Shown one piece after another: positions 12,301-23,512 of a stretch of DNA of 64,000 nt. The DNA is taken from the NCBI RefSeq assembly GCF_007655135.1, contig NC_045129.1, positions 21,054,274 through 21,118,273 of the forward strand, read 5' to 3'. Both the position numbers and the translations under genes were made by a program. The notes under the pieces were generated by a model that saw only the letters and a program-made list of their open reading frames with translations, searched no databases and was not told the origin of the DNA. The stretch is from Punica granatum. Taxonomy: Eukaryota > Streptophyta > Magnoliopsida > Myrtales > Lythraceae. Within the stretch, counting starts at the first letter, position 1; every line of letters starts with the position of its first letter.

Positions 12301-14061
12301 AATTACCTGACACATGATCTTGAATTGGCAGCTGTGGTATTCGCTCTCAAACTTTGGAGACATTACCTGTATGGAGCAAGATGTGAGATTTATACAGACC
12401 ACAAGAGTTTGAAATATTTGTTCACTCAGAAAGAACTCAACTTGAGACAGAGGAGATGGATGGAACTAATCAAAGATTATGATTGCACGATCAACTATCA
12501 TCCAGGAAAGGCAAATGTGGTGGCAGATGCACTGAGTCGGAAATCATCAACAAGATTAGTAGGTATGTGGAGTGTTTACGACACACTTATTAATGAGTTG
12601 AGGTCATTAGAAGTTAAATTAGAGGCGACCAGTTCTGGAACATTGATGGCTATTTATGATGTGAAGCCAGTGCTAGTTGATCGAATTCGGGAAGCGCAAG
12701 AAGTATGAATTTCTTTTGAAAGAGGATGACACACTTATGTTTGGGAGTCGAATTTGTGTACCTGACGATGTTGAGTTGAAGAGAGAGATTCTTGCACAGG
12801 CTCATAGCTCACCATATGCAATGCACCCCGGAAGCACTAAGATGTATTATAATTTGAAGAGATGTTATTGGTGGTATAACATGAAAAAGGAGATAGCTGA
12901 ATATGTCGCTAAGTGTCTAGTATGTCAGCAGGTTAAGGCAGAACATCAGCACCCATCCGGGTTATTACAACCCCTTCCGGTACCTGAATGGAAATGGGAA
13001 AAGATCACCATGGATTTTGTCTCTGGACTTCCACGAACACGAAGAGGGCATGATTCTATATGGGTGATAGTTGATAGGCTGACTAAATCCGCTCACTTCC
13101 TACCAGCTAAAACGACATTTGGTGCAGATCAGTTGGCACAATTGTTCATTAAGGAGATTGTGAGGTTGCACGGTGTGCCGGCATCCATAGTATCAGACAG
13201 AGGTTCCTATTTTACTTCCAAGTACTGGAATAGTTTTGTTACGGCTCTAGGCACGAAGTTGAATTTGACCACTGCTTTTCATCCCGAATCAGACGGGCAA
13301 AGCGAAAGGACCATTCAAACATTGGAGGATATGTTAAGAGCGTGTGTTATAGAATTTCAAGGCTGCTGGGATGACTACCTTCCTTTGATGGAATTCGCGT
13401 ATAATAACAGCTATCAATCTAGTATTGGAATGGCACATATGAGTCGCTTTATGGTCGGGCTTGTCGAACACCATTGTGTTGGAACGAAGTTGGAGAGAGG
13501 CAATTAACTGGACCGGAAATAGTCGACCTAACAGCTGAAAAGGTCAAGATTATCAGAGAGAGATTAAAGACCGCTCAAGGGCGACAAAAGAATTATGCTA
13601 ATAAACGAAGAAAGGACCTCGAGTTTCAGCAAGGGGATCGAGTTTTCTTAAAGGTATCACCGTGGAAGGGTATTATGAGATTTGGCAAGAAAGGAAAGCT
13701 TAGTCCCAGATATATCGGGCCATACGAGATTTTGGAGCGCATTGGGAAGGTGGCATATCGGTTGGCTCTACCCCCTGAACTGTCCCGTATCCATAACGTG
13801 TTTCATGTGTCAATGTTGCGTAAGTATATACCGGACCCATCTCATGTTTTGAGTTATCAACCGGTGGAGTTAAATGAGGACTTAACATATGAGGAAGAGC
13901 CAGTTGAGATCTTAGATAGGAAAGAGCAGGTCCTTCGAACCAAGAGAATTCCATTAGTAAAGGTGTTGTGGAAGAGTCATTTGATAGAAGAAGCCACTTG
14001 GGAACCCGAGGATTCTATGAGAGTCAACTATCCATACCTTTTCCCGATATCAGGTAAATAA
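9315..14061 (+). pseudogene. gag-pol: Tekay-like gag-pol polyprotein, broken (unit 2)
   Basis: Near-duplicate of unit 1 with the same domain order: gag with two CCHC knuckles, protease IDPGST, RT with FIDD, RNase H, integrase, chromodomain ending at 14061. It carries the three lesions of unit 1: TAA at 9912-9914, TAG at 11829-11831 and the 65-bp deletion at 12699/12700. Private lesions are a further stop TAG at 9885-9887 (AAG in unit 1), a 1-bp loss near 11987 followed by a 4-bp gain near 12015 that restores the frame within RT/RNase H, and a 1-bp loss near 13435 that splits the integrase core from its C-terminal and chromodomain part (frame resumes about 13474-14061). It has more private damage than unit 1. 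Confidence 0.93.
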
Positions 14062-14083
14062 TTTCGGGGACGAAATTTTCATT

Positions 14084-14095
14084 AGTGGGGGAGAT
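14084..14095 (+). other. Polypurine tract, unit 2
   Basis: The same AGTGGGGGAGAT tract, immediately before LTR 3. Confidence 0.8.
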
Positions 14096-15901
14096 TGTGA
14101 GGCTAGTGTCCACCAAACATGCATATATGCTCATATTCATATCCATGTGCACATGCATGGTTACATAACATACATGTATATAATATACCATTATTTTTTT
14201 GGCTGGATCTTTAAATGCATATAATATACCACAACTTGTGGCTGGATCATTATCTATATGAAAGAAAATAATAATAATAATAATAATAAACGAAAAAGTG
14301 AGAAATCAGATAGAGATGAGTGTAGAATGGGCCAAGTGGCCTCCTCTTCAGCAGCCCTTTCCTTCCCACCGCCTTTGACCATCTTTGACCACCTTCTTTT
14401 TCTTCTTTTCATCCTTATTTAAGCCATACCCTCCCTTGCTCTATCCCTAGCTGAAAGGAAACGAAAATGAACCAGAAGAGAGAGAGAGAGAGAGAGAGAA
14501 CTGGCTGAGTCGAGAAAATTCTTGGAGAAGAAGAAGAGGAAGAAGACTAAGTTAGAGTATTGATTAGTAAGTTGATTATCTATGATTTAAACATTCATAT
14601 TTACTATGTTGTACATGGTTTGTGGCTCTTCTTGCATCCTTCTTGTCTGATCAAGTTTCAGAAGATTAGTTTATGGTGATTTTTGTTAGTTCTCCTAGCT
14701 AATATAAATTGAGTTGGATATATATTTGGAGTTAGTTTTATGTTGTGTTAGGATGAGTTTGGTCACCAATAGAAGCTGAATAATTCGGTTGTAAGGCAGG
14801 GGGCAAATTTCTTAGTTGAGTTAGGAGGTTTTTAACACACATAGCTATGCCCTTCTGAAAATATATATATATATATAGATGTAGACAAGTGTGTGTACAT
14901 ATGTATATATATGCATATATTTTGCTCTTTGAGCTGATTATGGATTAGAGAAGGGATCTGATTTGAAATTTATCATGCATTATAATGATATCATGTGATG
15001 GGTTGATTGACCAAGCTCTTGTTTATTTGTATTTTGGAACCAAAGAAGTACTTAGAATTCCTTGTACTCCTTACTTGAATTTGGCTGATCGAATTGGCCC
15101 TCCGTATAATATAATTACTATTCTAAACTGATATGATTTGATTTATGCATAGCATATCATTGGAATCGTTATGTCATTGGTTATATTTTAGTTATATTAA
15201 TCAAATAATATGGGAGTTAAAACTGATACCTATATGTACTCTTATTTAGCATATTATCTAACCTTTGTGCTTGAACTGAATAGGGGCTGGGGAGACTGAG
15301 GTTATACCTCCGGAAGGCTCAACTCATTAAGTGGTCGTTTCAGGGGTGTTAGTGAGTACTTTCTTCCATCGTAAAATGATAATATATATATATATATATA
15401 TATGTATGGTTATAGAAGTGATGGTGGCTGAATGATTGCGGAACATAGTTGATGTGTATGCTTAGTATGCTTGTGATGGTTGGACTATAGCCATGGGATC
15501 GCTGGACCCGGCGGATTATAAAAGGGGCCTGATCGGCCGCCGAACCCGGCGGAATATAAATAGGGACTTGATCGGCCGCTGGACCCGACGAAATATAAAT
15601 AGGGACTTGATCGGCCGCTGGACCCGGCGGAATACAAATAGGGGCCTGATCGGCCGCTGGACCGGCGAAATATAAATGAAGGTCAACTCTTACCGCCAGA
15701 GGTTAATGGGCGGCCCCCGCTCATGAGACATGGATATTGGGAGTTGAGGATGATATGAATGAGGTGTGCAGGGTCACGGTGCCGTCATAACTCTGTTGCG
15801 AGGAAATGCAACCCTATGGCTATATTACTGTTGTTTGGATTGGTTGCCCTGTGAGTTGTGTGAAAGGATGATCTTGGTATTGGATGCTATATCACAGTGA
15901 A

Positions 15902-15952
<51 letters not shown>

Positions 15953-16577
15953 ATTGATTGTCGTGAATTGTGATGTAACATATTAGCTCATTTTACCTTG
16001 GAATATAGTACTCACTGAGTTGCAGCTCACCCCCTGCATACATTTTTCTAGATGAGCTAGGAGGTAGACTAGCTGCACAGGAGGGCTTTGGATAACGGGG
16101 ATCAGCGCAAAGGATTTTGGCAAGTAGGCCCACCCATAGTATAGGTAGTAAGTGTTCGTAAATGTTACAATCCTGTTACGACCTGAAACTTTTGTTAGTT
16201 GGTTTAGTGGTATGGTTGTAGCTGAACACACTATGGAGAGCATATATGTACATTAGAATCCGTTAGACTCATTATATATTCATGTAGAGCATGCCGAGTT
16301 AGTTTAAAGGTTGGATGTGTTGTAGAAGTATGCTATATATATATTTGAAAGCTTTTCGTTCAGTCTATGTTACAAGATGGTTGCAACTGAGTAATCTTTG
16401 AGAGTTTTATGCATATATCTGAATTGGTTAGGTGGTTATATGTTTATATAGAGCTTGCTGGGTTGGTTCAATGTGTTGGGAGTTAAGAAAACAGATTATA
16501 CACATATGAGTTGCGCATATGACAATGGATACTAAGGAATAGAGGGGAAACTTTGCTATAAGTTTCGGGTCTTGACA
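14096..16577 (+). repeat. LTR 3 of dimer, long form
   Basis: A 2482-bp terminal LTR ending TTGACA before the TSD at 16578. It keeps a segment (about 16074-16502) missing from LTRs 1 and 2 but present in the three minus-strand LTRs (near 46.45-46.92, 49.2-49.66 and 56.8-57.26 kb), so the long form is ancestral. Its 39-bp array (15493-15675) has a different unit order from LTRs 1 and 2. Confidence 0.93.
15493..15675 (+). repeat. 39-bp minisatellite, LTR 3 copy
   Basis: The same array family. Variant units (RDLIG twice, NTNRG) distinguish it from the LTR 1 and 2 copies. Confidence 0.85.
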
Positions 16578-17811
16578 GAAATGTACATTTTGCATGGATC
16601 GAGTTGTGTTTTTGGGATTTGTTGTTAGTTCCAAGGGTATTCAGGTTGATGAGGAAAAGGTGAAAGCAATTAAGGATTGGCCGACGCCGAAATCCGTAAC
16701 CGAGGTAAGAAGTTTTCATGGTCTAGCCAGTTTTTATAGGCGATTTGTGCGGGATTTTAGTACTTTGGCTGCTCCATTGACGGAAGTGGTTAAGAAAGAT
16801 ATAGGTTTCAAATGGGGAGTAGAGCAAGAGCAAGCATTTAATTTGATTAAGGAAAGGCATTGTTCTGCACCTTTATTGGTTTTACCTGATTTTTCGAAAA
16901 CTTTCGAGATTGAATGTGATACTTCCGGGATTGGTATAGGTGCTGTTTTGATGCAGGAAAAACGACCGATTGCCTACTTTAGTGAGAAGCTAAATGGAGC
17001 CGCTTTGAATTATTCTACATATGACAAGGAACTCTATGCTTTGGTCCGCGCTTTAGAGACATGGCAGCACTACTTGTGGTCGAAGGAATTTGTCATACAC
17101 ACGGACCACGAATCATTGATGCATTTGAAAGGGCAAAACAAGCTGAATCGGAGACATGCCAAATGGGTCGAATTCATAGAGATGTTTCCCAACGTGATTC
17201 AGTACAAACAAGGAAAGGAAAACGTGGTAGCTGATGCATTATCACGGAGTCTTGACGGGAAGAAAAAGGCAGATATGGTGAAAAAGATTCATGAAGAAGC
17301 GAGGCAACATATCTTGAAGAAAAATAAACAATATGCTGAACGTGTCAACAAGGGACGGAAGAAAGTGATTTTTGAACCAGAAGATTGGGTGTGGGTTCAT
17401 ATGAGGAAGGAAAGATTTCCAAACCAACGGAAATCCAAATTGAGTCCACGAGGAATTGGACCATTCCAAGTCGTAGCCAAGATAAACGATAATGCCTATA
17501 AAATAGATTTACCAGGTGAGTATAATGTTAGCCCAACTTTTAATGTTTTTGATCTTTCTCCGATTAATGTAGGTTTCGATTCGAGGACGAATCCTTTTGA
17601 AGAGAGGGAGAATGATGAGGATCATGGGCATGAGAATGAGGTTGATACACACGAGCTTGGAAGTCGGACTCGTGAAGAGGGAGCCGAAGCACAAGATCTT
17701 GGAGGCTTGCATGTTTCGAGTGGGCCAATCACACGGGCGAAGGCCAAACAAATCCAACAAGCTATGGAAAGCTTGCTGATGGGCTTTTTGGGCCAAGAGG
17801 AGTCTAATTGA
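16578..17811 (+). pseudogene. pol: CRM-like pol 3' part with integrase core deleted (element G)
   Basis: Resumes the reverse transcriptase interrupted at 101 and is open to the stop at 17809-17811. It encodes the RT end ([10 protein letters not shown]), the YYRRF-like connection (FYRRFV) and RNase H (ECDTSG, TDHESL), ending at ADALSR. There the frame passes directly into SLDGKKKAD near 17250, the region after the integrase core. The zinc finger and the whole DDE core, several hundred codons in element E, are missing by an in-frame deletion. The integrase C-terminal domain follows (GDW-like EDWVWVHMRKERF), then SRTNPFEER. The frame then crosses the polypurine tract into the LTR at 17613 and ends with GPITRAKAK and GFLGQEES. 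It cannot encode integrase. Whether the fused product is made is unknown. Confidence 0.9.
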
Positions 17812-18301
17812 ATTGGGTCTCCAAAGGCCTTTATTCACTTGACTTGCCATGAGATGCTGAAGATGGAATGAAAGACTGCCAACTATTATAGATAGCTTTT
17901 ATTTAGTTTCCTCTGTTATTTCTGGTTTTAGGAAACTAAGGATATTCCAGTTGCCTAGTTTGTCAGTTTCCAATTTCTCCTAAGCTTATATAAAGGAGGC
18001 TGAGTAGCTGATCAGAGGTAGATTATTCTGGTATTTTGGTGAGATTTTCTCCTTTGTTCTTCATTGAACTCCTTCGAACGAGCAAGTGTGACAGCTTGTG
18101 ATTGTTCGGTACACTTTGATATTATTGGTTCTTGTTTCTTCATAAACAACGGGTCGATAATCCTTGTCTTGATATTGTTGGTTCTTATTTCTCTATAAAC
18201 AACGGGTCAATAATCCTCTTTATCTAAATCTGTATTTGGCGATCTGGGAATCGATTCAAGTTGGTCGTCGGGTTTCACAATCCTTCGTGAGGTCCGCATC
18301 A
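17613..18301 (+). repeat. 3' LTR of element G (E-type, 689 bp)
   Basis: Runs from TGATGAGGATC to GGTCCGCATCA. It is preceded by the tract GAGAGGGAGAA (17602-17612) and followed by CAACA (18302-18306), its target duplication. The homologous uninterrupted F sequence at 43279-43283 also reads CAACA. A TATATAAAGG box is near 17989. Its first 200 bases are coding, and two small inverted repeats lie near 18132-18204. Confidence 0.92.
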
Positions 18302-19945
18302 CAACATTGAACAATTAATAATCCAGGAAATATCCCAATGAAGGAAATTTGACATATATGCTCAAAGATCGTGGAAACTTATTGAAAGAATACCTCTAAA
18401 CCTGATTCATAAAGAATCCTTGTAAAACCATATATGTATAACCGAATGTATACTGACCCTGATACTTAACTGAATTCAGTCCTCGTTTGAAGCTCGAAGA
18501 ATAGCTGATCATAATGTTGATTTCGTGAGAAACTTAAACTATGGGGAACTTGAGGTGCCTCCCTTTACTTAGGTCTTAATAGTATTATAATAATTATGTA
18601 TAGATTTCGAAAAGTGTACTTAAGTCCCAAGTTTTTTTTTTCTTTAACCAAGCACAAAGAAATTAGTAAACATCAACATTTGGAAAATCTTATTAATATG
18701 TCAATAGGATATTAAAAGTTCCTCATAATTAAATCGAACAATTAAGATCAAAACTAATCGAATCACTAACGCAGCAATTAAACCGGAAATCACAATCAAA
18801 CTCAATCACATCTATTTCCAATTCGATTAACTTGGTTCTGAGACTACAATTTAGATTTTTACCTTCTTCTTCCCTAATTTGGTAATCCCCTAGATCAGTC
18901 CGTGAACAAGTCCTTCTCTTACCTACCACAGAAAGGTAAAACTCCAACAGATTAACCATCTACTTTCCGATTTTATTCTTCGATTTGCTCATTCCATCGA
19001 ATTCGCAGGAATACACATTCAGACACAAGAACAAATCAAATCGTTATCACATACACAGCACTTCCATAGCAACTGATTTCAAGCCCAAATTACTACTTAA
19101 GATCATTCTTTAAATTTCCGACCCCAATAAGTCTTCTAAGCAATCAAAATAAACCACATAACCTACGCTTTCTACTTATGTATCTCATCTATCCTTACTC
19201 CGCTTCAGACCGAATCGTTAACCAATTTATAGAGAAGGAACGTGATTTAAGAAAAAGGAATCACCTAATTAATAGGAACTCAGCGCATACAAAGTATGAT
19301 AATAATTTTGCCAAAAGCAAAATCGAGTCGTCTTTATTTTTCCTTATTGTCAAGAATTCAATCAATCACACTCTTCTGCTATTCTTGACCACCGGATCAT
19401 CCTTGTATGACTTTCTTCCTTTTCTGAGCTCCTAATCAAGCTCTCTATCACTGTGGTTCTTTCAAGCAGAACAACCCCCTTAAACATAAGCCAAGTCAAC
19501 TTATAAATATACAACAATATCAGTATACACGTGCCAAGAGTTTATACTTTTATTGTTTACCATACGAAAGAAAGAGATTATAAACATGACAACAATTATT
19601 GCATTCAATCGAGGATCCAAATAATATTCCGACAAACTAAATCAAATATATATATATGCTCAAGGAATTGCAAGAACTTACGTAAAACATGATATTTAAT
19701 GATATTTCCAATCCTCAACTGCTTAGTATCTATTTCCCTATTGTGTGGTGCATATATAAATTTTAACAAGCACACCTAAGCCCAAGCTTATTTCCTAACA
19801 AATCCGAAGCAATAACAACTCACTTAACCAACATAGAATTCAAGAAACCCTAGCAAAATCACCACAATTATCCGAAAATTTACTCGGGGATCATGCTTCA
19901 ACTTAAGTCTACAGAATCTCCTAACCTAGGCTCTGATACCAAAAT
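18302..19945 (-). mobile_element. F family, left internal region (non-coding, truncated by G)
   Basis: Nearly identical to 43279-44940. It is the 5' part of an F internal region read on the minus strand, cut by the G insertion at its left end. It ends at a primer site (complement 19923-19941) next to the F LTR. I find no gag, protease or RT motif on either strand. Short frames such as 19178-19435 recur at 44171-44428 only because the DNA is duplicated. Confidence 0.75.
19923..19941 (-). other. Primer-binding site of F left unit
   Basis: The minus strand reads TGGTATCAGAGCCTAGGTT, four bases from the LTR edge at 19946. It shows that this LTR is the 5' LTR of the unit lying to its left. Confidence 0.85.
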
Positions 19946-20811
19946 TGTCACGACCCGAAATTACGGTAAAGTTTTTGCTATATTTCCTCAAATCCATTAT
20001 CATATAAGAACTGTTCACATAAAAAAAAACCTGATTTCCAATAAATTTCCAAAGTATATAACCGATCCATCAACCCTAATAGGTATATACACTTTTCCGG
20101 AGATTTCTTTTTCGCTCTCACATCAGTTACAACTAAACAAAATATTCAGGTCGTAACATTCTCAAGTCCATTCTATACAAAAATGATATCTATCAAATAA
20201 CTAAGGTTCCTACCTAGTCCTCCAAGCTGATCCCCGATATCAAAAAGTGGTTCCTTCGCGCAATCGGAAGCTTATCTGGAAAAATGTATGCAGGGTGTGA
20301 GCTGCATCTCAGTGAGCACAAAATTCCAAGGCAAAATGAATAATATTAAGTGATAAATATATTTTAAACAACCAAATATTCATATAGATAGTATCCGCGT
20401 AACCAAGTCTATCAACTAATTCATCAACATGGTATAATATACCATACATACGACTGACTACTAATTTTATTCATAAACAATCAATTGCCTTTATAACCTA
20501 TAAAACTATTATTAGAATTAACCATTAACTCAACATCACCTTGCATTCATAACCTAATTAAATCAAATTAACAAACAATACGGCTTCCACAGAATAATTC
20601 AAACAATCGCAATAATCATCACATCTACAGCAACCAAACCCAACAAACAATATACAACACAACAAAATTAATACAGCCATAGGGTTGCATTTCCTCGCAA
20701 CAGAGTTGTTACGGTACCGTGACCCCGCACATCTCCCTCATATCATTCTCAACTCCCCATATCCATATCTCATAAGCGGGGACCGCCTATTAACCTCTGG
20801 CGGTAAGAGTT
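19946..20811 (-). repeat. F LTR copy 1, 3' part (left piece)
   Basis: Starts TGTCACGACCC on the plus strand, the LTR 3' end when read on the minus strand, and is interrupted at 20811 by element E. The rest is at 39880-42582, giving an LTR of about 3564 bp without the duplicated GAGTT. It shares GGCGGTAAGAGTTGACC and the 39-bp minisatellite with the Tekay-like LTRs, so the families are related. Confidence 0.88.
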
Positions 20812-21499
20812 TGATGCGGACCTCACGAAGGATTGTAAAACCCGACGACCAACTTGAATCGATTCCCAGATCGCCAAACACAGATTTAGATAAAGAGGAT
20901 TATTGACCCGTTGTTTATAGAGAAACATGAACCAAGAATATCAAGACAAGGATTATCGACCCGCTGTTTATGAAGAAACAAGAACCAATAATATCAAAGT
21001 GTACCGAACAATCACAAGCTGTCACACTTGCTCGTTCGAAGGAGTTCAATGAAAAACAAAGGAGAAAATCTCACCAAAATACCAGAATAATCTGCCCTGA
21101 TCAGCTACTCAGCCTCCTTTATATAAGCTTAGGAGAAACTGGAAGCTAACAAACTAGGCAACTGGAATATCCTTAGTTTCCTAAAGCCAGAAATAACAGA
21201 GGAAACTAAATAAAGGTTATCTAGAATAGTTGGCAGTCTTTTATTCCATCTTCAGCATCTCATGGCAAGTCAAGTGAATAAAGTCCTTTGGAGACCCAAT
21301 TGAATTGGACTCCTCTTGGCCCAAAAAGCCCATCAACAAGCTCTCCATAGCTTGTTGGATTTGTTTGGCCTTCGCCCGTGTGATTGGCCCACTCGGAACA
21401 TGCAAGCCTCCAAGATCTTGTGCTTCAGCTCCCTCTTCAGGAGTCCGACTTCCAAGCTCATGTGCATCAGCCTCATTGTCATGCCCATGATCCTCATCA
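20812..21499 (-). repeat. 3' LTR of element E
   Basis: A 688-bp LTR matching 39192-39879. On the plus strand it runs TGATGCGGACC to TCCTCATCA. The complement of a polypurine tract (TTCTCCCGCTC) lies at 21500-21510. The end of E's polyprotein is encoded within it. Confidence 0.92.
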
Positions 21500-22016
21500 T
21501 TCTCCCGCTCTTCAAAAGGATTCGTCCTCGAATCGAAACCTACATCAATCGGAGAAAGATCAGAAACATTAAAAGTTGGGCTAACATTATACTCACCTGG
21601 TAAATCTATTTTATAGGCATTATCGTTTATCTTGGCTACGACTTGGAATGGTCCAATTCCTCGTGGACTCAATTTGGATTTCCGTTGGTTTGGAAATCTT
21701 TCCTTCCTCATATGAACCCACACCCAATCTCCTGGCTCAAAAATCACTTTCTTCCGTCCCTTGTTGGCACGTTCAGCATATTGTTTATTCTTCTTCAAGA
21801 TATGTTGCCTCGCTTCTTCATGAATCTTTTTCACCATATCTGCCTTTTTCTTTCCGTCAAGACTAGAAATCTCACTCATAGGCAAATGAATTAGATTCAA
21901 AGGTGTTAATGGATTAAAACCATACACAATCTGAAATGGTGAAAAGTTAGTAGAAGAATGTACTGTACGATTATAAGCAAACTCAATAAACGGTATACAA
22001 TCTTCCCAAGACTTCA
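21241..22016 (-). pseudogene. pol: Element E integrase C-terminal part and tail, reading into the LTR
   Basis: The final part of E's polyprotein, open from the B0 insertion point (22016) to a stop at 21241-21243. It begins at SWEDCIPFIEFAYNR, the end of the integrase core, and continues through GFNPLTPL, the GPY/F-like region (GDWVWVHMRKERF, GPFQVVAKINDNAYKIDLPGEY), NVSDLSP and SRTNPFEER. It then crosses the polypurine tract at 21500 into the 3' LTR for about 85 codons, including GPITRAKAK and GFLGQEES. No chromodomain is present. It is separated from the rest of integrase (33558-34242) by B0 and belongs to the same gene. Confidence 0.9.
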
Positions 22017-22827
22017 TGATGCAAATCGTAGCACGACTTCAAGGGATCCAGTTCAAGTTCCAATTGGACCGATTACGCGAGCACGAGCAAAGAAGTTTAA
22101 AGATGAACTCAACAGCCTAATTCAAGAGGTTCGGGCTCAAGCAAATTCGTGGAGAGGCCCATTGGACATGAATCACGTGATCAACAAAAATCCATCAATT
22201 TGATTCAAGTTATAGAAGATTCCGGACAAGGCTAAATTCAGCAAGTGTTTGAGGAAGCTTCTAGAATAGTTGATGATCAACAGAAGATAACATCAGATTT
22301 GTTTGAAGTTTAAATCTCATAGAGATATTCTAGGGGTATTTAGATTTTATATCTTTATAGATTATGTCATATCTCTATCGATATTCTTGGTTTTAATTTC
22401 TTTATCTATAGGAGGAGATATGACCAGATTAGGATTACTTTATGTCTATATATATTCATCTTAGTCAATTTTTAATAAAAGGAACATTTCAGAAAATTGT
22501 GAGAGTATTCTCTTTGGTTCTTGAAGAACTAATCGAACTTATCGGAAGTTTCCGTGGCGTTCAGTATCGACTTATCAAACGGCTTTCCACCACCGTTTGT
22601 GGCGTCTTCATCGACTTATCAAGCGGCTTCCCATCACCGTTTGTGGCGTCTTCCTATATACCGAGGTTCTTGTTTCGCATTAAACAACGGGTTGAGGTCA
22701 GTTATACCAAGGTTCTTGTTTTTGTCGTAAACAACGGGTCGAGGGTTCGTCAATCAAATCTGATCGTGGAACGATCTTGGGTTCCTTTAGTTGTCGGGTC
22801 TCGTCATTCTTGGCGAGAATCGCATCA
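22017..22827 (+). repeat. 5' LTR of element B0 (811 bp)
   Basis: Runs TGATGCAAATC to GAATCGCATCA. Its first 190 bases are open and encode GPITRARAKKF and a stop at 22201-22203, the polyprotein tail used when this sequence stands as a 3' LTR. Four inverted repeats lie between 22576 and 22734, upstream of the primer site. Confidence 0.9.
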
Positions 22828-22829
22828 TT

Positions 22830-22843
22830 TGGTATCAGAGCAT
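22830..22843 (+). other. Primer-binding site of B0
   Basis: TGGTATCAGAGCAT two bases after the LTR end, initiator tRNA-Met type. Confidence 0.85.
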
Positions 22844-23512
22844 CAGGCTCCAAATCGGGTTTATCCTATCCATTTTTTTTTGTTTCAATTTGCTGAGTTT
22901 TGCTTCATCGAGTTTTGTTCTTTGCGGATTGTTAGCAGAAAAAAAATGAGCTGAAAAAAAAAATTTCGGCCAAAAAAAAAACACAGCTGAAAAAAAAATA
23001 GAGCTGAAAAAAAAAGAAGAAAAAAATCGGCCAAAAAAAATACAGAGCTGAAAAAAAAAGGATCAAAAGAAAAGAATTAAGACATCATTGTCAATTTGAT
23101 CTAAATTTTTTACATCAGACCATTCTAAAGTTGTTATTTCTCGTTCTTTGTAATCTGCATTGATTCTGATCCCATAATTTCATATAACATTCTGGTTTAT
23201 TTAATCCTTCATAGTAGTTGCCTTTTCTCTTGCTTCTTTTCTTCCTGAAATTTCCTTTGATCATTAATTTTCCTTGATGAGTTCTTGGTGAATTGTTGCT
23301 GGAAAATTTGGAGTTGTTTGTTTAGTTCCAAAGGAACTGAAAGAGAATTATCGAGTGGAAAAAGGCAAGAGCGGTGAGAATATTAGAGGGTTAAAAGCCA
23401 CATATTTTGTTGAGTGAAAACACGAGTGTAGAGTGATTCACATTCTTGAGTGTAAACACGTAAAGGAGAGAATTGTGAGGTCCATTCTTTCTAACTTTAT
23501 TTTGCAGCAATC
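22844..23512 (+). other. B0 untranslated leader with A-rich block
   Basis: The stretch between primer site and gag ATG. From about 22938 to 23075 it is runs of 7-10 A broken by short GAGCTG or TCGGCC words. Near 23411-23460 are GAGTGAAAACACGAGTGT and a second AAACACG, motifs also found before gag in B1 and E. I find no gene in it. Confidence 0.7.

Larger units (their letters stand above)
102..16577 (+). mobile_element. Tekay-like chromovirus dimer, LTR-int-LTR-int-LTR
   Basis: One insertion flanked by a single 5-bp duplication (GAAAT at 97-101 and 16578-16582). Its order is LTR 102-2165, internal 2166-7097, LTR 7098-9160, internal 9161-14095, LTR 14096-16577. LTRs begin TGTGAG and end TGACA. 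Each internal region starts with an initiator-tRNA-Met primer site and ends with a GTGGGGGAGA polypurine tract, so the middle LTR serves both units. Both internal copies share an in-frame TAA in gag, an in-frame TAG in RT and a 65-bp pol deletion. The second unit is therefore best explained by duplication in place after the element decayed, for example unequal LTR-LTR crossing over. The Tekay/Del assignment rests on protein motifs and the chromodomain and is not confirmed by a tree. Confidence 0.93.

Noticed and set aside
19923..19941. tRNA gene fragment
   Set aside because: The match to the initiator tRNA-Met 3' end is limited to the primer-binding site next to an LTR. No cloverleaf sequence flanks it.
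19178..20156. Small frames in the F internal region (also at 44171-45151)
   Set aside because: Repeated with the F unit, short, no domain. The second set crosses the primer site and LTR edge.
22442..22954. 170-codon frame at the B0 LTR end (repeat at 33167-33895)
   Set aside because: It runs across the LTR end and primer site, contains the hairpin repeats, and its second copy reads into antisense integrase of E. A chance frame.
22938..23075. Poly-A tail of a LINE or processed pseudogene
   Set aside because: It lies between the primer site and gag of B0, and equivalent A-rich blocks occupy the same place in B1 and E.
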